Made by a program: the position numbers and the translations under genes. A model generated the notes under the pieces. That model made no database searches, was not told the DNA's origin, and saw only the letters and a program-made list of their open reading frames with translations. This document shows positions 1 through 12,930 of a DNA stretch of 64,000 nucleotides, one piece after another. The stretch spans positions 499,001 to 563,000 of the forward strand of contig WPIO01000107.1 in the NCBI GenBank assembly GCA_009760855.2, written 5' to 3'. The number at the start of each line of letters is the position of its first letter. Positions within the stretch are counted from its first letter, which is position 1. This DNA comes from Cristatella mucedo. Its lineage: Eukaryota > Bryozoa > Phylactolaemata > Cristatellidae.

Positions 1-2361
1 TGTGCACCAAGTAGTACAACCGTAAGGAAGCCTCAGCAGTCTTTACCACCTTAAGGATACAAAGCTACTTTCTGGACCAAAATTCGTGACAATGACTGGC
101 TAGTGTAAGCAACATGGACCAAAGTTAAAAACCCACGATCTCTATGACGAATTGCTTTCCTTTTAAGTTGATTAACAATTTTTTGAACGTCTAGACAGTA
201 TACTTAGCCAGCGACCGGTCTCACTTACATATTACGTGCTAATGCTACAGAGGAGCCTACCTGCCAACGTTAGATAGCACTATTTTAGACGGGCAAGAGT
301 TCTTGGGTGAAGCGATTTTCGTTGAGGTATTAAATGAATTTTTTGCTTCATCAAAAATTAAAGCTTTGCCACTTAGCACTCTACCTACATTTATCAAACA
401 GCATAAGTATGAACCTGTTGTGCTCACACTCGGCTTGCAGCAGGCCACCAAGGATTCTTAATGCTTTAATCTAACCTGTTACGATGCCAAAATATGCAGG
501 AAGCCAGGCCCTTAATAGAGAGTTGCTGATAAATTAAGTTTAAGAACCACTTGGTTTATTGTAAGGATACCTTCAGCCAGCACCCTCATACAAAGCCAGT
601 TTATGTTTTTTTCAAGCAATCCGTATGAGGCAGCATCTAATATAAACTTTGACCCTTACTCTTTCTTCAGGTACCATTTAATTTGACTAGTCATGCGATA
701 AATCAGTTTTAAGGCGTAATTTCATAGAGTGAAATTCGACGTCGTAGAGGATTAAAATAACTCAATTAGGAGAGCTGATAGCCGTTGCAGATAAACTAGC
801 TAAACAATGCTATCAAATAAAGAAATCGTTATGGCAAGAATTTGACAACATAGCAAACTATCACGGTGATAGCTGGCCTAAATTAACGTACAATAACGCT
901 ACATGTATATTGTAAGTGCTCGAAATCCATAGGAATCCTTTGCTTGTTTGAAAGGAAAGAACGACATTGGTTGTTATTGCAAGACCTGGTAACATAACTA
1001 ATTCGTCTTTTGAATTGACTAATTGTAGGAATATATTGCTATTAGGCTATCAATTTAGCATGTAAGTACAAACTTTCACTTTTTTCTGCTGACCTAAAAG
1101 AAACACATACTCGAAACTCTTTGTTTTTCACCGGCTTTACCAGTTTTTTTGCTTAGCTGTTTCTGCTGATAGGCTTTGTATAGAACCAATTAAAATTCTT
1201 CTCGCTCTGCTTTCTATTCTATAATCTTACAGCTAGAACTGAACTGATGTCATTGCATTATCAGATTTGACGATATTTATAATACATTTCATAAAATAAT
1301 AGCCTCTCGTCTCTATTTTGGTGCTTCCTAGAGATCTTCCCCAATGAACTAGTTCATTCCGGCAATCTTGTTTATTTTCGCATCAATCACCTCGCTACAT
1401 TCATTTTGGCATTTGGGAAAATCTATCCCTTTCGCTACTTATTGTGCCTTCCTTTCACTTGCTTACTGTCCCGTGCTCCTAATCAAGCAGGAAATTAACT
1501 TCATTATCGGCCTTTTCATTCTAAGACTCCAGCCTACCCATGAGAACTACTCCCCACGTGGCTATGCACTGTACAACAATTTTTTCTGAATCACCTTGTT
1601 AAAAAACACCTCACACAAACCTCAAGTCTTTTTAGAGATCTTTCCGTGAGTTACTATGCTCCCAACGCATGAAACTCACTTTCAAATGACGTCATGAAAT
1701 CTCATGAGACGATGACATTCAAAAAGAATATTGAGACACAATTAAAAATTGCCGCATTTAGTTGGGTCCTTTTAATTCATCCTTTGCCTGCTAGTGCATG
1801 CTGATACTGGGTATGCTGCCAGTTACCACGTTTGGAAGCTGGCCATGTGCAAGCTACCTGTAAATATGTGTTGCTGGTTTACAGTTTGCATGCTCCAAAT
1901 CAAACCTAGCATAATGTTAAAGTTACATAAAATGCAAAATTCCTTAAGACGCCGATTAAGTTGTGCTGCCACTAGCGCTGGCGGCTTCTCATATTGCTCT
2001 GCACTTAGAAAATCACCTTTGGCAGTATTTTCTGACGTAGTTAGCTTGTTTTTTCCCACCGTCTCACTGTTGCCGACCAACCATGCTGAACACCTACCCC
2101 GACAGCCAATTTAATCGCCTGAGATCTGCTGCTCTCACCGAGCTTGCAGCGTTTGCTGGTTATGCTGCTTCTCTTGGCCCTCAGCTGCTTCCATACCTTG
2201 CTTTCTACTCTCAGTTTCCATAATCCCTGCATGTGTGACTTGCTGTTAGCCAGTTTCTGTAGCCACGTGGTTCGCTTACGAAATCCCATTATTGATTTCT
2301 TAGGTACTGCACACTTTAACTAAAAGTTCTAGCTGATTTATCGTCCACTTGGCATAGCGAC
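1..2361. other. AT-rich intergenic DNA, no gene seen
   Basis: Short open frames occur on both strands, including two overlapping ones near 1.8-2.1 kb, but none has a recognisable motif or convincing paired splice sites. I see no RNA gene or clear transposon here. Confidence 0.5.
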
Positions 2362-2401
2362 ATTAATGGCCTTAATAGCCTTAATAGCCTTAATGGCTAT
2401 T
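2362..2401. repeat. short tandem repeat, unit of about 9 bp
   Basis: The unit GCCTTAATA/G is repeated about four times with small changes. Confidence 0.7.
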
Positions 2402-2429
2402 TCCACTGCTTGCTGTGGTGATACATTAT

Positions 2430-2515
2430 CGTCCACTGCAGGATTCGACCGCACGAACCTTGGGCTGAGGTCATGATAAGGATTCACCTAACTTACTGTG
2501 CCATCTCGGCTCAGT
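2430..2515 (-). mobile_element. tRNA-derived SINE fragment
   Basis: Read on the minus strand there is an A-box-like stretch near 2500 and a B-box-like GGTCGAATCC near 2450, followed by a body ending in a GTGGACGATA-type motif shared with the SINE at 3.3-3.4 kb. It is diverged and cannot fold as a functional tRNA, so it is a SINE head and not a tRNA gene. Confidence 0.55.
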
Positions 2516-3320
2516 AACTAGCGCCTCTGCCACTTAACTATCCAATTTAAGGTGTTTTTTTCACACAGCACTACAGTGCTCCTTCCGATGCACTTTCTTC
2601 ATCTCTACGTGGCTTCGGTCGTCAACGTGTGGCATCCCTTGCACCATAGCTAAAGTTCGTTACTTATGTGCTTTCCTTTGGGCACGGACATCACCCCTAG
2701 CCCACAAGTGGTTTCCCTAGCCCAGGCCAGCCTTGTTTGGCCACAAGTGGCTTTGTTAGCTCGCGAATGCTCTGCATGAATGTCACCCTCGGCTCTGCTC
2801 CTTCATGCCTAGCTGAACCTTTGCAAGGGCTTCAGCTTCCTCGTGACAATATGCAAAAATACACGATGAAGTGATCTGAACCCTCGAATTACAGAATGTT
2901 TGCAGCAGAAGCTTTAGCTTTGCAGGTCATAGGCAGACTCTAGACTGCTACTTCGGGCCCAGCTTTCAAGCCTGACATGGTTCCCTTATAATCTCTGCTG
3001 CTTTGCTTGCTTTCTTATGGCTCACTTCACCCAATACTTAGTTTATCTTGTGCTGCTTCCTAACAGTACTTGAAGTTTCTTTAACCAATGAAGAGGGTCT
3101 TTATCCTTCGCCTAATTTCTTTCACACTTGCCTGACTGGCATCATTTGCCCCTGCCTATCGGTCTGATTACCTTGGTTCCTATTAGGGAGGTTGGGATGG
3201 GATAGGATGAGAGGAGGGTTCATTAGATGTGCCCAGGTTTACTAATTCATCGCACGAGTTTGTTAAAAAAATACTAGCTGACTTAAAAGCCTCTTTTGGT
3301 AGAGTGACAGAAGAGCATTT

Positions 3321-3440
3321 ACGGCTATCAACACTGCTGGCAGTGGCGATAAAGGATCGCCCACTGCAAGATTTGAACCCACGACCTCGGGGCGAAAGTC
3401 GTGAAAAGCAGCCGCCTTACCTAATGAGCCATTACGGCTC
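3321..3440 (-). mobile_element. tRNA-derived SINE
   Basis: On the minus strand the head starts near 3440 with GAGCCGTAATGGCTCATTAG (A-box region). It has the B box GGGTTCAAATC near 3375 and runs into a body GGGCGATCCTTTATCGCC. This is the clearest member of the SINE family, and related heads recur at about 2.4, 25.9, 32.0 and 49.0 kb. Confidence 0.65.
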
Positions 3441-3499
3441 ACCAGGTTCGGTACTAGTTCGTTAGCAAAATCTTTGCTTTTCTAGACCGGCAGTGTGAT

Positions 3500-4560
3500 T
3501 GTTTAACCCCTTTTTAGGCTACCTTCACCCTTTCCATGGTCTCACCTCCCGTGTGGTAGCTTCCTGTGCATCTTCCTGTGCATCTTGCTTAGCTAGAACT
3601 GCTAGCTTCCAAAGCCACTGCTCGGAGATCTTTGCCCTGGGAGCGGTTCCTTCATTCCTGCATGCCCTCCTTGAACCTATTTGCTGCATACTTGCTTCTG
3701 TCAAATCTGAGTGGTATATTTTACCCCTGCATGACTTCCCTTGCTCATACACGACCTCACTGATTATTGCCGGGGGTCTCGACTCTGCCCAGCCTTCTTG
3801 AAGCTGGTAGGCCATCCTTAGGCTATGTGGGCTTTTCGAGGCTGCATAGCTTTCGTGATGATGTGTTGCCTTCTCAGTGCTGCATGGTCTCATAGAGGCT
3901 GAGCTGCCAAATCAACGCAGTGCAGCATCCTAGAAGATTATCACAATTCTGGACGCTCAGTGGCCGACTCAAAAAGAGCAGCCTCCCCGACAATGAGCAG
4001 CATTCTCAACCAATAGGCAGCCATTTGGACTCTGCCCGCCCTACTTGAAGCTGGATGGCCAGCTAGAAGCTGGGCACGGCCTCTCTCAGGCAATGCTACT
4101 TGGCCTCCGAAAACCAGAGCAGCCAACTCGATGCTGTGCAGCTTCGTAGATACTCAACTATGCGTGGCCTTATGCTGGGTGGCCCTGTCAATGCTTGGGT
4201 TTCTCGAGGCGGTGCATACTTGAATCTTCCTGGCCTCCCTAATGCTGCGAAGCCTTCGCTATTCTGTGCATCTCAAAAATTCTGCCTGATCTCTGTCCAG
4301 CCTATGAAAATTAGTGGGACTTCCTCAATGCTGCACCAGCTTTATCGATCCCATGCTTCGACCGAGCCACTTCTAGGCACCATCTACATCTCAACTGCCT
4401 CATTCCCCATCTTAGCGAATTCCTTTAACCATTCTTGGTTTCTAATACCACTGCTGGCTTTATTTGCCCAAGGAGGCTGAATGTGCCCCATCACGACAGC
4501 CACACCTAGTCAGTTTCCTAGGGCCCTTGCGTGGCCTCCTTGCCCCTTTGGTAGCCTCCT
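3500..4560. repeat. CT-rich degenerate minisatellite-like region
   Basis: Variants of GGCCTTCTCGATGCTGTGCA recur every 20-30 bases, clearest from about 3770 to 4290. Several lie on the opposite strand (for example near 3970-4020). Composition is richer in C and T than the flanks. Open frames through it are probably by-products of low stop-codon density. Confidence 0.4.
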
Positions 4561-5957
4561 CACTCCCGTGTAGTCTCCGAGAGACACCGTGCAGCGGTCT
4601 GGCCCAACCGCTGGTTCCTTTACCTCTTCTGGGTTTCCTTTGATGTTAGTAGGGCCTCCATGTATCTAGTAACCCATATTCGAGACTTGGCAGACTCCGT
4701 GCCCTCAGTACAGTGCTCGGCTGCCTTACTCTCGCCTCATTTACTCTTTGGCCTGCAATCGGCTACCTAGGCCCCAGTGAAGTATTCCTTCCCATGTATG
4801 TATGCAGCTGTTTTTGTCCCTATGAGGCATCTGTCACAAAGGATCTGAATCGTTTACCTATGTATTGCTTGCTTCGCCTCATGGCGCGGCTCTCTATGCC
4901 ATCACTAGGATTTTTTAGGCTACCCTCCCAATGCAGGCTATTCGCCATGCTTCTTCCACAGCATTGAGCCGTTGTCATACATTCATACCATCTAAGCGCA
5001 AAGCAGTTTTAAATCATTCTGAAGCTTTATTCGGACCACAAAACCTATCTGGTACTATAACGCTGCCATTTCACCCTAAAGCTTTAATGGTGCAGTTGCA
5101 TACTTTAATCACAGCCGGCCTTTCACTGCTTCCGTCGAAGCGCTGTTTCCGGCAGCAGCCATTTGAGAAAACCGTGTTCGTCTCAGTCTGTGTTGGCATT
5201 ATAAAGCATGACTTGGGATGACACAGCTGGTAAGTAAAAGGACACTTCAAAGCGTGTCTTTAAATGGTCTATGACACAAGAGAGTGCTTTTGCAATTATT
5301 GGTTGGTTCAGAAAACGGCAGCTTTTGCCTGTGCTACCTCGCTCATAGAATGCTGGCTTGTGCATGGAACGGTATCTCGTGCATGCAAAGTTCTGCCTAT
5401 TCTGTAGTAAATGCAAGTATATTCATAACGAATATTGTGAAAGAGTAGGTTATAAAGCACTCTGTATTGCGTCAGCCACTTTATCAGCACTTGTGTAGGA
5501 TGAAGGGCGCATTATGAAAGACATATGCAGGCATGCTTCTTTGCTTAACTAGAGCATTTGCTGTAGTCTAATATTTCTACTAAGCCACTCTCCACTAGGA
5601 CTGCCATTCCATTGTCATCTAGCCATGGTTGTAGTGTACTGGTCTATTTCCGTTGTAACAGTATTGCGATGGTAAGCAAAATCTTACTAAGCAAGCCCAA
5701 GCAGATCCTGTAAAATGCCAGAATGTGTCATGTTTTTCTGCAGCATGGAAAATTCCAGTGAAAATCTTGAGCTATCAACAAGACCAATAACTTTATTCAT
5801 GTTAGTGTGTCTGTTAAAGATAGTGTTGTAACCAGGGCAACATATTTGCTTATCAGTTTTTGAACTTTGTTTGTGCTATGATTGACTTAAGGAGAGTTAA
5901 ATTACAAAGCCTATGAGCAAAATGCAAGTCGCCTTGCAAAGAGAAAAAATTTAGTGA
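4561..5957. other. no gene seen
   Basis: Continues the CT-rich composition to about 4970 and then becomes ordinary AT-rich sequence. Short open frames have no recognisable features. Confidence 0.45.
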
Positions 5958-6253
5958 CAATGTAATGGAATGTAATGTATCTCCGTCAGTAACTCCACAA
6001 AGTCATAAAGACCATGTGGGCGTTACGCAGGAGAGTTTTTTATAGAGCACTCACAGCCTAAGCGGCTTTCGGTACGCATTCGGTAGCCAACAGACTTCGT
6101 CTCACGCCACGAAGAGAAAGTGGGTAGCATAGCAGAGTTAGGAGAGCAGTTGAGGTAGTGAGTAGCATAGAAGTAGCAGTTCAGGACCGCTGAAAAAGAT
6201 GTGCCATAGTCGGCAGTTGGAGAGTAGATGTCGTTGCGTAAGAATTGTGGAAT
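5958..6253 (-). mobile_element. L2-B non-LTR retrotransposon, 3' end
   Basis: Closely matches the 3' end of the longer minus-strand copies at 53.3 and 60.1 kb. The (ACATT)n-type tail on the coding strand corresponds to the TGTAATG repeats at the left edge. The end of the open frame follows, with the conserved C-terminal region upstream of the stop. It is 5' truncated, as is usual for target-primed insertion. Confidence 0.85.
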
Positions 6254-6464
6254 TGCTTACACATTGTGCTTTGCACTGAACTAGCATCGAGCAATCCTAT
6301 TTGAGATGTGGATACCTTAAGGATAACACCACAAACGTTATATAGGCTGCCGTGGAATGCTTACATGTACAGCTCTATATTTTAGTTACTTAGAGCAGAT
6401 GAATGCTGATTGGAATGTGTCTTGTGTACCGTGCACATAAGCCTGCTACCTTCAACAAAGTGGC

Positions 6465-6560
6465 ATATTTAGCCTACTGGTAAAGGTGCTTGCCCCGACC
6501 TTGGCCAGAACATGGTCGTGGGTTCAGGCCATGCGGCAAATGTCAAGCACCATAATAGAG
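6465..6560 (+). mobile_element. tRNA-derived SINE fragment
   Basis: Head resembling TAGCCTACTGGTAAAGGTGC (A box) followed by a B-box-like GTGGGTTCAGGCC. It is similar in the head to the minus-strand SINEs near 13.0 and 61.2 kb. Confidence 0.55.
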
Positions 6561-6753
6561 ATACAGTTCTCTTTGGGTGCAATAAAAATAAATTTTATAT
6601 TTACTATAAACATTTTTATTCCTGTATATGCTCAGTACCGTGACAGGTATTTCACCACTACGGCAGCACAAGCCAAATGAGTTTTTTCACGAATTGCTTT
6701 TTATCCATTTTATAATCACTAATACCACGTCAGCTTGAAACAGCATACGAAAG

Positions 6754-6870
6754 CAATAATAATGATAATAACAGTTTCATTTAGCGCCCTCAAAGAACTC
6801 AATCTCTTTCAAGGCACTTTAAATTTGCAGCAAAGGAAGCATGATCAAATGGTGAACAACGCGGCTTTAC
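6754..6870 (-). mobile_element. L2-A 3' tail
   Basis: Minus-strand copy of the L2-A terminus: a trinucleotide AAT-type tail at the left edge, then the GCGC stem-loop region and the sequence just upstream, as in the complete ends near 20.2 and 25.05 kb. Confidence 0.75.
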
Positions 6871-7175
6871 CAACCCCCTAATGCCGTTCGGCGAAAAATA
6901 AGCACGCAGCCACGAAACGAGCGTTTCTGGCGCTGACCTACTTATTGCTACTAAAGGGGGTCATAAGTCCAAAGCGTGGATCAAAAAGCGAGATACACAT
7001 TTTTTATTCTACTGAGCTTTATTCGCAAGCACACAAAGTCGCCGCTCGTCCAGCTCAGCTGTATCTCCACTCTCTTAGAATGCTCTCACCAGGATCACAC
7101 TCTTGCGGAGGGAATATTCAAAAGAGTGTTGTCCCAGCAATTAGGCTACCTAATTCTATTGTGGGTAACGACTCA

Positions 7176-8345
7176 AATAATAATAATAATAATAATAATG
7201 ATAATGTACCTGCTAAAGCCCCCTCAGAGAACTCAATCTCTTTGTAGGCGCTTCATATGTACTGCAAAGGGAAGCACGATTGAATGGCGAGTAATATCAT
7301 GCTTAATAAACATGAATAATATGGCTAGGGGTGACATGCACAGGGTCAGAATGCAAATGTGGTTAGTGGCAGCATGCACCGTAACAACACGCATAAGCAC
7401 GTAAAGGAAGAATCAATGGGACCCACAAATGCTTAAATAGGTGTTTTAAAGTTTGTTTTAAATGTGGTCAAGTCAGGGAATGATCTGACGCAAGTCAGGA
7501 GTGAGTTCCAGGCTTTGGGAGCTTACGAGCCAAATGCACCGTATCCAGAGGGTTTAGGTTTGTACGAGGTATTGGTAAACTGTTTGAGTCCCAAAAGCAG
7601 GTTGTACGATGCTTGGCCTGGTGGAGGATTAGATCTGAGAGATAGGCTTGAGCCAAAGAATGAAGTGACCTAAAAGTGAGCGACAAAACCTTGAAGTCAA
7701 TCCATCGCTTGACTGGTAGCCAGTGCAGGTCGGAGAGAAGTGGTGTGATGTGGCAACTGCAACGCTGACGTCAGACAAGTCTAGCTGCGGAGTTTTGCAC
7801 CGTCTGCACTTGCCTGATTGCACCTGCCGGTAGGCCAGAAAGCAGCTAGTTACAGAAGTCAAGACCGGATGTCACACCTGCACGAACCAACTTAGACGTG
7901 GTATCCTTACCTAAACAAGCCCGAATTTTAGCAATGTCACATACCTGAAAGCAGGCAGACTTGATTGCAGAGCTGATGTGGTCGTCCAGCGAGAGGTCAT
8001 TTTGGCAATTGACACCTAGATTTGGAGCTGAGTCAGCATGAAATATGCTGGCAGAGCCAATTTGGAGTTTCAGCCTTTCCAATTTCCGAATCAGACTGGG
8101 TTTTCCCATTACTAGTAAGGTAGTTTTATCGTTGTTTAATTTTAGAAAATGTGCTGCCATCCATGTGTGGATGTCAGCAATACATGCAGGAAGTGAGTTG
8201 AGAGAATTCGAGCTGCTCGAAGGCTGGGATGGATCAAAGCAAAGGTACAACTGACTGTCATCTGCATAGAAGTGAAAGCCTAGATTGTGCTTGGCAATCA
8301 CATAAGCAAGAGGGAGAATATAAACCGTGAAAATGAACCGGACGT
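7176..8345 (-). mobile_element. L2-A retrotransposon, 3' third with RT active-site motif
   Basis: Minus-strand, 5'-truncated element. Codons from 8301 to 7846 include FYADD (reverse-transcriptase catalytic box) and LNNDKT, then the conserved C-terminal region DTTSKLV...LDFCN. After a frame break the C-terminal part continues to about 7450. The 3' end has the GCGC stem-loop and an (ATT)n tail at 7176-7205. It is a dead copy. Confidence 0.9.
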
Positions 8346-8429
8346 CGCCTGGAGCCCTAAGATACGCCCTATTTCAGAGGTATGAGCTATGAGGATGGAT
8401 ATTTCTCACACAAAGCGAAAAGTTAGATA

Positions 8430-8509
8430 GCACAGGCGGTTCTGGTCATATGGAACGACTAAGCGAGATAAGCGCAGGCAGTTCTGGTCATATGGAACGA
8501 CTAAGCGAG
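8430..8509. repeat. two-copy direct repeat, period 42 bp
   Basis: The block containing TTCTGGTCATATGGAACGAC occurs at 8440 and again 42 bases later, nearly identical, and so is a recent local duplication. Confidence 0.9.
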
Positions 8510-9114
8510 GACTGTGTTCCACCATAGAAGTAACTGATTTCTTAAGACCTAGGATCTCTTAAGATTTCTTAAGACTGTATGACGTAGCTGTTTGTTAATT
8601 TTGATATATCATTACTAGTAAATTGATGTTTGTGCATTCAGTTCCTGTTTTGCCTTAATCCTAGTTTTTTCTAGACAGTTTTTCGAGAATCGGTATAGCT
8701 AATCAACTATTGAATTTATACTCCTGTTTTGATTATTCTTGTTCGTGACCCGGATTTTAATCGGTTCCTCAATTTGGTCTTCACTGGCAGATCAACTTTG
8801 GTCAGCCAAAACCGATGTTTTTGATACTTCTCCATAAGAAAAATTGTCCTAAAGTCTAGTATAGACACAGAGGTAATTGCAAAGTATCACCCAGTTTTCC
8901 AGCTTCATGGTTTCGTGAAAGATTTTTCGTGAATTTTCTGCATACACACGCAGGCATAAAAACTTAAAATGCATTGCGACAGAAGACCCTCCATGGCTAT
9001 TACCTCCACTTGCAGCTTCGACAAGGAATCACCGAACGGAGGATTTGAGCACACGATATCGAGACCGAGGGCATTCTTCAGGCTTTACACTGACGATAAT
9101 AAGTGTTGTGTCAT

Positions 9115-9510
9115 TTAAAGGTTGTATGTGGCATTTAAATGGTCGGAATCTGCTGCAGTAGCTGATGTAGTAAATTTTCGTCTTCACTACATTTGATACT
9201 TGGTTGGAGAAGATTCTTGGAAACTAAACGACGATAAAACTGACCGGCTGTTCATAGGACATCCCAAGAGTGTGGAAGGACTGAAAGGCTTTTATTTTAT
9301 AAATGGCAATGCTATTGTGCAACCGGCACAATGTCTTTGGAATGCAGGTGTTGTCGTCGACAACTGCCTACAATTTGGAAGCCTTGGTAATACTGCTTCC
9401 ACAGCTAGCCATCAAGTCCGATCAACAGGGCAAAGTTCTTACATTGACCCGCAAGGCCTGCCACGGCTTGGCTCTACCATGCCTAGCTCAACTGCTCCTC
9501 TAGTGACAGC
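9115..9510 (+). mobile_element. L2-B fragment with internal deletion
   Basis: Encodes pieces of the L2-B protein (WKLNDDKT, GHPKSVEGLKGF, ASTASHQVRS) and then jumps to a more C-terminal piece (KVLTLTRKACHGLA). The region between these in the full copy at 53.4-54.5 kb is missing. Confidence 0.8.
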
Positions 9511-9569
9511 CTCCTTGTACCCTTACGTTCCTTATATACACAAAATTAGCTGTTCCGTGTTCTGCCTAA

Positions 9570-9830
9570 TAATCGTTGGCGACATTGCTAAAATTCAGGC
9601 TACATTAGACACGAGTACTACAACTAAATTAGTCCATGTATTCGCAATATTCAGTCTTGACTTCTGTAAGTCACAGCTTGCTGGTCCACTTGCACCTGAA
9701 ATCAGGCACTTATAGTTGGTGCAAAGTTCTGCATCTTGGCTTACCTGTCGTGAATATCAAACCAGTTTTTGACTACTTGAACTGGCTAAAAGTCAAGTAA
9801 CGCATCGAATTCAAGGCTTACTACTATACT
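9570..9830 (+). mobile_element. L2-A C-terminal fragment
   Basis: Encodes a degraded form of the L2-A region DIAKIRACLDKDTTSKLVHAF (seen here as IVGDIAKIQATL and STTTKLVHVFAIF), ending shortly after the LQLVQNSAARL region. It sits between two L2-B pieces. Confidence 0.75.
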
Positions 9831-9904
9831 GATCCCTTAATCGTTTGGCTACAGGATGTGCAGTTTTTCGCATGGGCCATAGTTTGAATCTGCTGCAATC
9901 AGGT

Positions 9905-11690
9905 CTTCATAAAAGTCAATGACTCTCACTGTTGTGATATACCGGCCTCCTTCTAGCTGTCTCAACTTGTTTCTAGAAGAGTTTTCAGAGTTCTCTGCTA
10001 ACGTATTTGCGTGTGATAAGCCATTACTGATTTTAGGAGACTTCAATATTCACGTTAACAACCATAGCAACAGCCAGGTCCGCTTATTTCTCGACTGTCT
10101 GGAGAATTTTGTTTTGGTCCAGCACGTTAATACCACTCACTTCGGTGACCATATAGGTCTCGTGATCACTAAGGATGTCCTCCCCACTGACCTTGTGGTT
10201 TGCCCACTGACCCTCTCAGATCATTGTTCGGTCTCGTTTACTGTTCCTGCTCCCTCGTACGTACAGGGCAGTGTCGAATTTGCCAATCGACGTAACTTAC
10301 AAAGCATTGGCGTGAAAAAGTTTTTGAAATTGTTTGTGATGCAGGTCTTCTTGATCTACATTCAGACTCGACCGGCAGCCTCGATACTCTCACTGATGCG
10401 ATGAACATGGCACTCAGGAGTGCTCTTGACAAGCATGCTCCCGTTCGTTTTCTCCTCGTATGAAGTTGTGGATATTTCTTTCAATTTACAAAGGAATTCC
10501 TAAAGATGCGCCGGGTTTAAGCGCAGGCTTGAACGTCGTTTCAAGAAATTGGGGTCTGATGCAATCTAGTCAATTTTAAAAACTTCGAGTTTTTCATCGA
10601 GTTTAAACACGAAAGCATTAAAAAGCTAGGGCTTTTTTTGACGGAAAGCTCAATTCCTGCCAGTCGGACCCTAAACGGATTTATAAGACAGTAAACCATT
10701 TACTGGCCAATGCTGAGAGGTCAGACTCCCCCGATATTAAGGGCTCGGCCAAAAAGGTTTCAGCCTTCTTTACTGAAAAAATTAGCCACATTCGTGCCTA
10801 CATAAAGCCCACCCCGACTAAAGAGATTGCGGTTCCACAACCTGTGACCTTCCTTTAACATTGTTAATGCTTCTTTGGGAAAAGGGGTCGTCCAAAAGTT
10901 CTTTAAATCAGCATTCGTTAGACCCACAATTAAAAAGCCTGAACTAGATACAGAGGTCCTTGCAAACTAGCACACAGATTCCCCTCTTATTTTCTTGTCA
11001 AAGATTCTTTAAAAAATTATTGTTAAGCAGCTGGTTGAACATATTGAAAAGAATGAAATGTCAGAAACATTTCAATCAGGGTTCAAGAAGCAGCACTCCA
11101 CTAAAACTTCTTTCCACCGTGTTAACAATGACATTCTACATGCAACGTTGACGGGAATGTCAGTGCCCTAGCTCTGCTAGATCTATATACCTTCTTCGAC
11201 CACATTGATCACAATGTTCTGCTTGAACAATAAAGAACAGCGAACGTTCTGGCAGACGTAGCACTGGCGTGGTTTAAATCGTACTTGTCTGATCGTATTC
11301 AATCAGTGTCGTATTTTAGTCAGGTCTCCCACACGAGAAGGGTCACCTGTGGAGTCCCTCAAGGGTCTGTACTCGGTCCGTTGCTGTTCTCCACTTATAC
11401 ACAACTTCTGGGAAAAGTAATTCAGGCCGATTGAACAGGATATCACTTTCATGCGGACGATACTCAGTTGTATTTTGCTTTCAAACCGTCAGAATCTGCT
11501 GCAGCAACAGAAAAATTGAATGCCTGCCTTTCCGATATTCGATCCTGGATGTCGGAAAACTTCCTGAAATAAAATAACGATAAAAATGAACTGCTGCTCA
11601 TAAGACAACCTATGAGCGTTGCTGAAATAAAATGCTTTGCTCTTCTAATAGGTGTTATTCGTGCCACAATTCTACCATTTCTATCCGGCT
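9905..11690 (+). mobile_element. L2-B retrotransposon with endonuclease and RT remains (pseudogene)
   Basis: The longest 5' extent of the L2-B family in the window. The first part (9919-10404) encodes the end of an APE-type endonuclease: ILGDFNIHVN carries the catalytic Asp/Asn, and LTLSDHCSVSF carries the SDH motif. A linker and RT follow, with recognisable but broken pieces such as EHIEKNEM, FNQGSRSSTPLK and the [13 protein letters not shown] region near 11340-11385. Stops and frameshifts are frequent, so it is inactive. In the family the endonuclease nicks the target and RT copies the RNA onto it. Confidence 0.85.
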
Positions 11691-12930
11691 CGGAACTTTC
11701 TAAAGGCAATAATAGCTCGACTGGCAACAGTCGGCAGGAAGGTGAGCAATCGATATAACCTTTATTTATCAGTTTATTAGGCAGGCGAGGCTGCAAATCG
11801 CTAGCTGAAGGTTGTTCGGAATATCGATAGAAATAGCTTTCTTCCCTGGTCTTAAAGTAATCCAGCGTCGGTAGTACTTGTCGGAAACCTGTACAATTAA
11901 AGAAGATTTGTGACGCACACTTTGGAATTCAACTGCCGACTGTGAAAGCTGCAAGGATGAGCTTTTAATTAGCTCGTAAGCTCCGCCAATTCTCACAGCG
12001 CAAAGCAAAGAAAATTATCATTTTGCTAGGCAATGCCACTTGTCTGGCGCTTACTCGGCAATGCACAAGCATTAGCTATTTTTGATAGGCCAACATCTTC
12101 GGTCAGTGGAGTTTTTCCTGAAACCATTAGGTCGTTTATAGATCATTAAAGATGGCACACTTCTCCTCCCACGTTAGGAAACGTTGCCGGAGACTTTGCC
12201 GTCGTTTCCTCTTAGCCAGTTCTCTTTTTAATTCCTCTTTGGATAGGTTGGTAAAGCATCTGGCTGCACATTGCGTGGCATCCGAAATGAGTTCCTGTTT
12301 AGCACAAAATCGCTAATCGCTAGAAGTGGCACTATTTAAATATTAAGCTATTTGCGATGGCTTAAAAGTAAAAAGTAGAGAATAGAAAGATGCATAGCCA
12401 TTCTGTACTATACTTCACAAAACGGATCAACTTTAAACAGCTTTCTACAAAAATGTTGTCGTTCCTCAGTTACGATTTAATTGTGCTTCCATCAAGCAAA
12501 TACAGCATAATTATCACACGGTCAATACAACTTTTAGCAAGGTTGAGTTCACATAGATTAAGCTCCTTCAATTGAACTTGTAATGCCCACGATCAACCTC
12601 AGCAATCGGTTAGGCTCCAGGTGGCTTTCAGGCTGCTCCTTTCTATCTAGATTTACCATACGTCTGGTGAGCTCAGCTCTGCAGCTCAAGCATTCAAGTA
12701 GACCAGCATCCGATTTACTGCTAGCACATGAACTACATTTTATTCTTCATGCTTCATGACTTTCTTTTAGTGCATACCTTTTTGCTACCAAGACGAATCA
12801 ATAATCCCCTAAATAACGATTTTTCGTAAACCGCACTATACCTGATTTATTTACTTTTGTTTCCCAGAAATTTTTGTAATTTCAATTTTCTGAATGTATT
12901 GCTGTGGCCGGGGGTGATGTAGAATAGTAA
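11691..12930. other. no confident gene
   Basis: A minus-strand open frame at 12008-11769 (79 codons) lies here. It has no motif I recognise and no convincing splice partner. The rest is AT-rich. Confidence 0.4.

Noticed and set aside
3341-3440. tRNA gene
   Set aside because: A and B boxes are present but the acceptor stem does not pair and the same sequence recurs with a common body; it is a SINE.
11769-12008. Minus-strand frame of 79 codons as an exon
   Set aside because: Candidate splice sites are weak and the peptide matches nothing I know.
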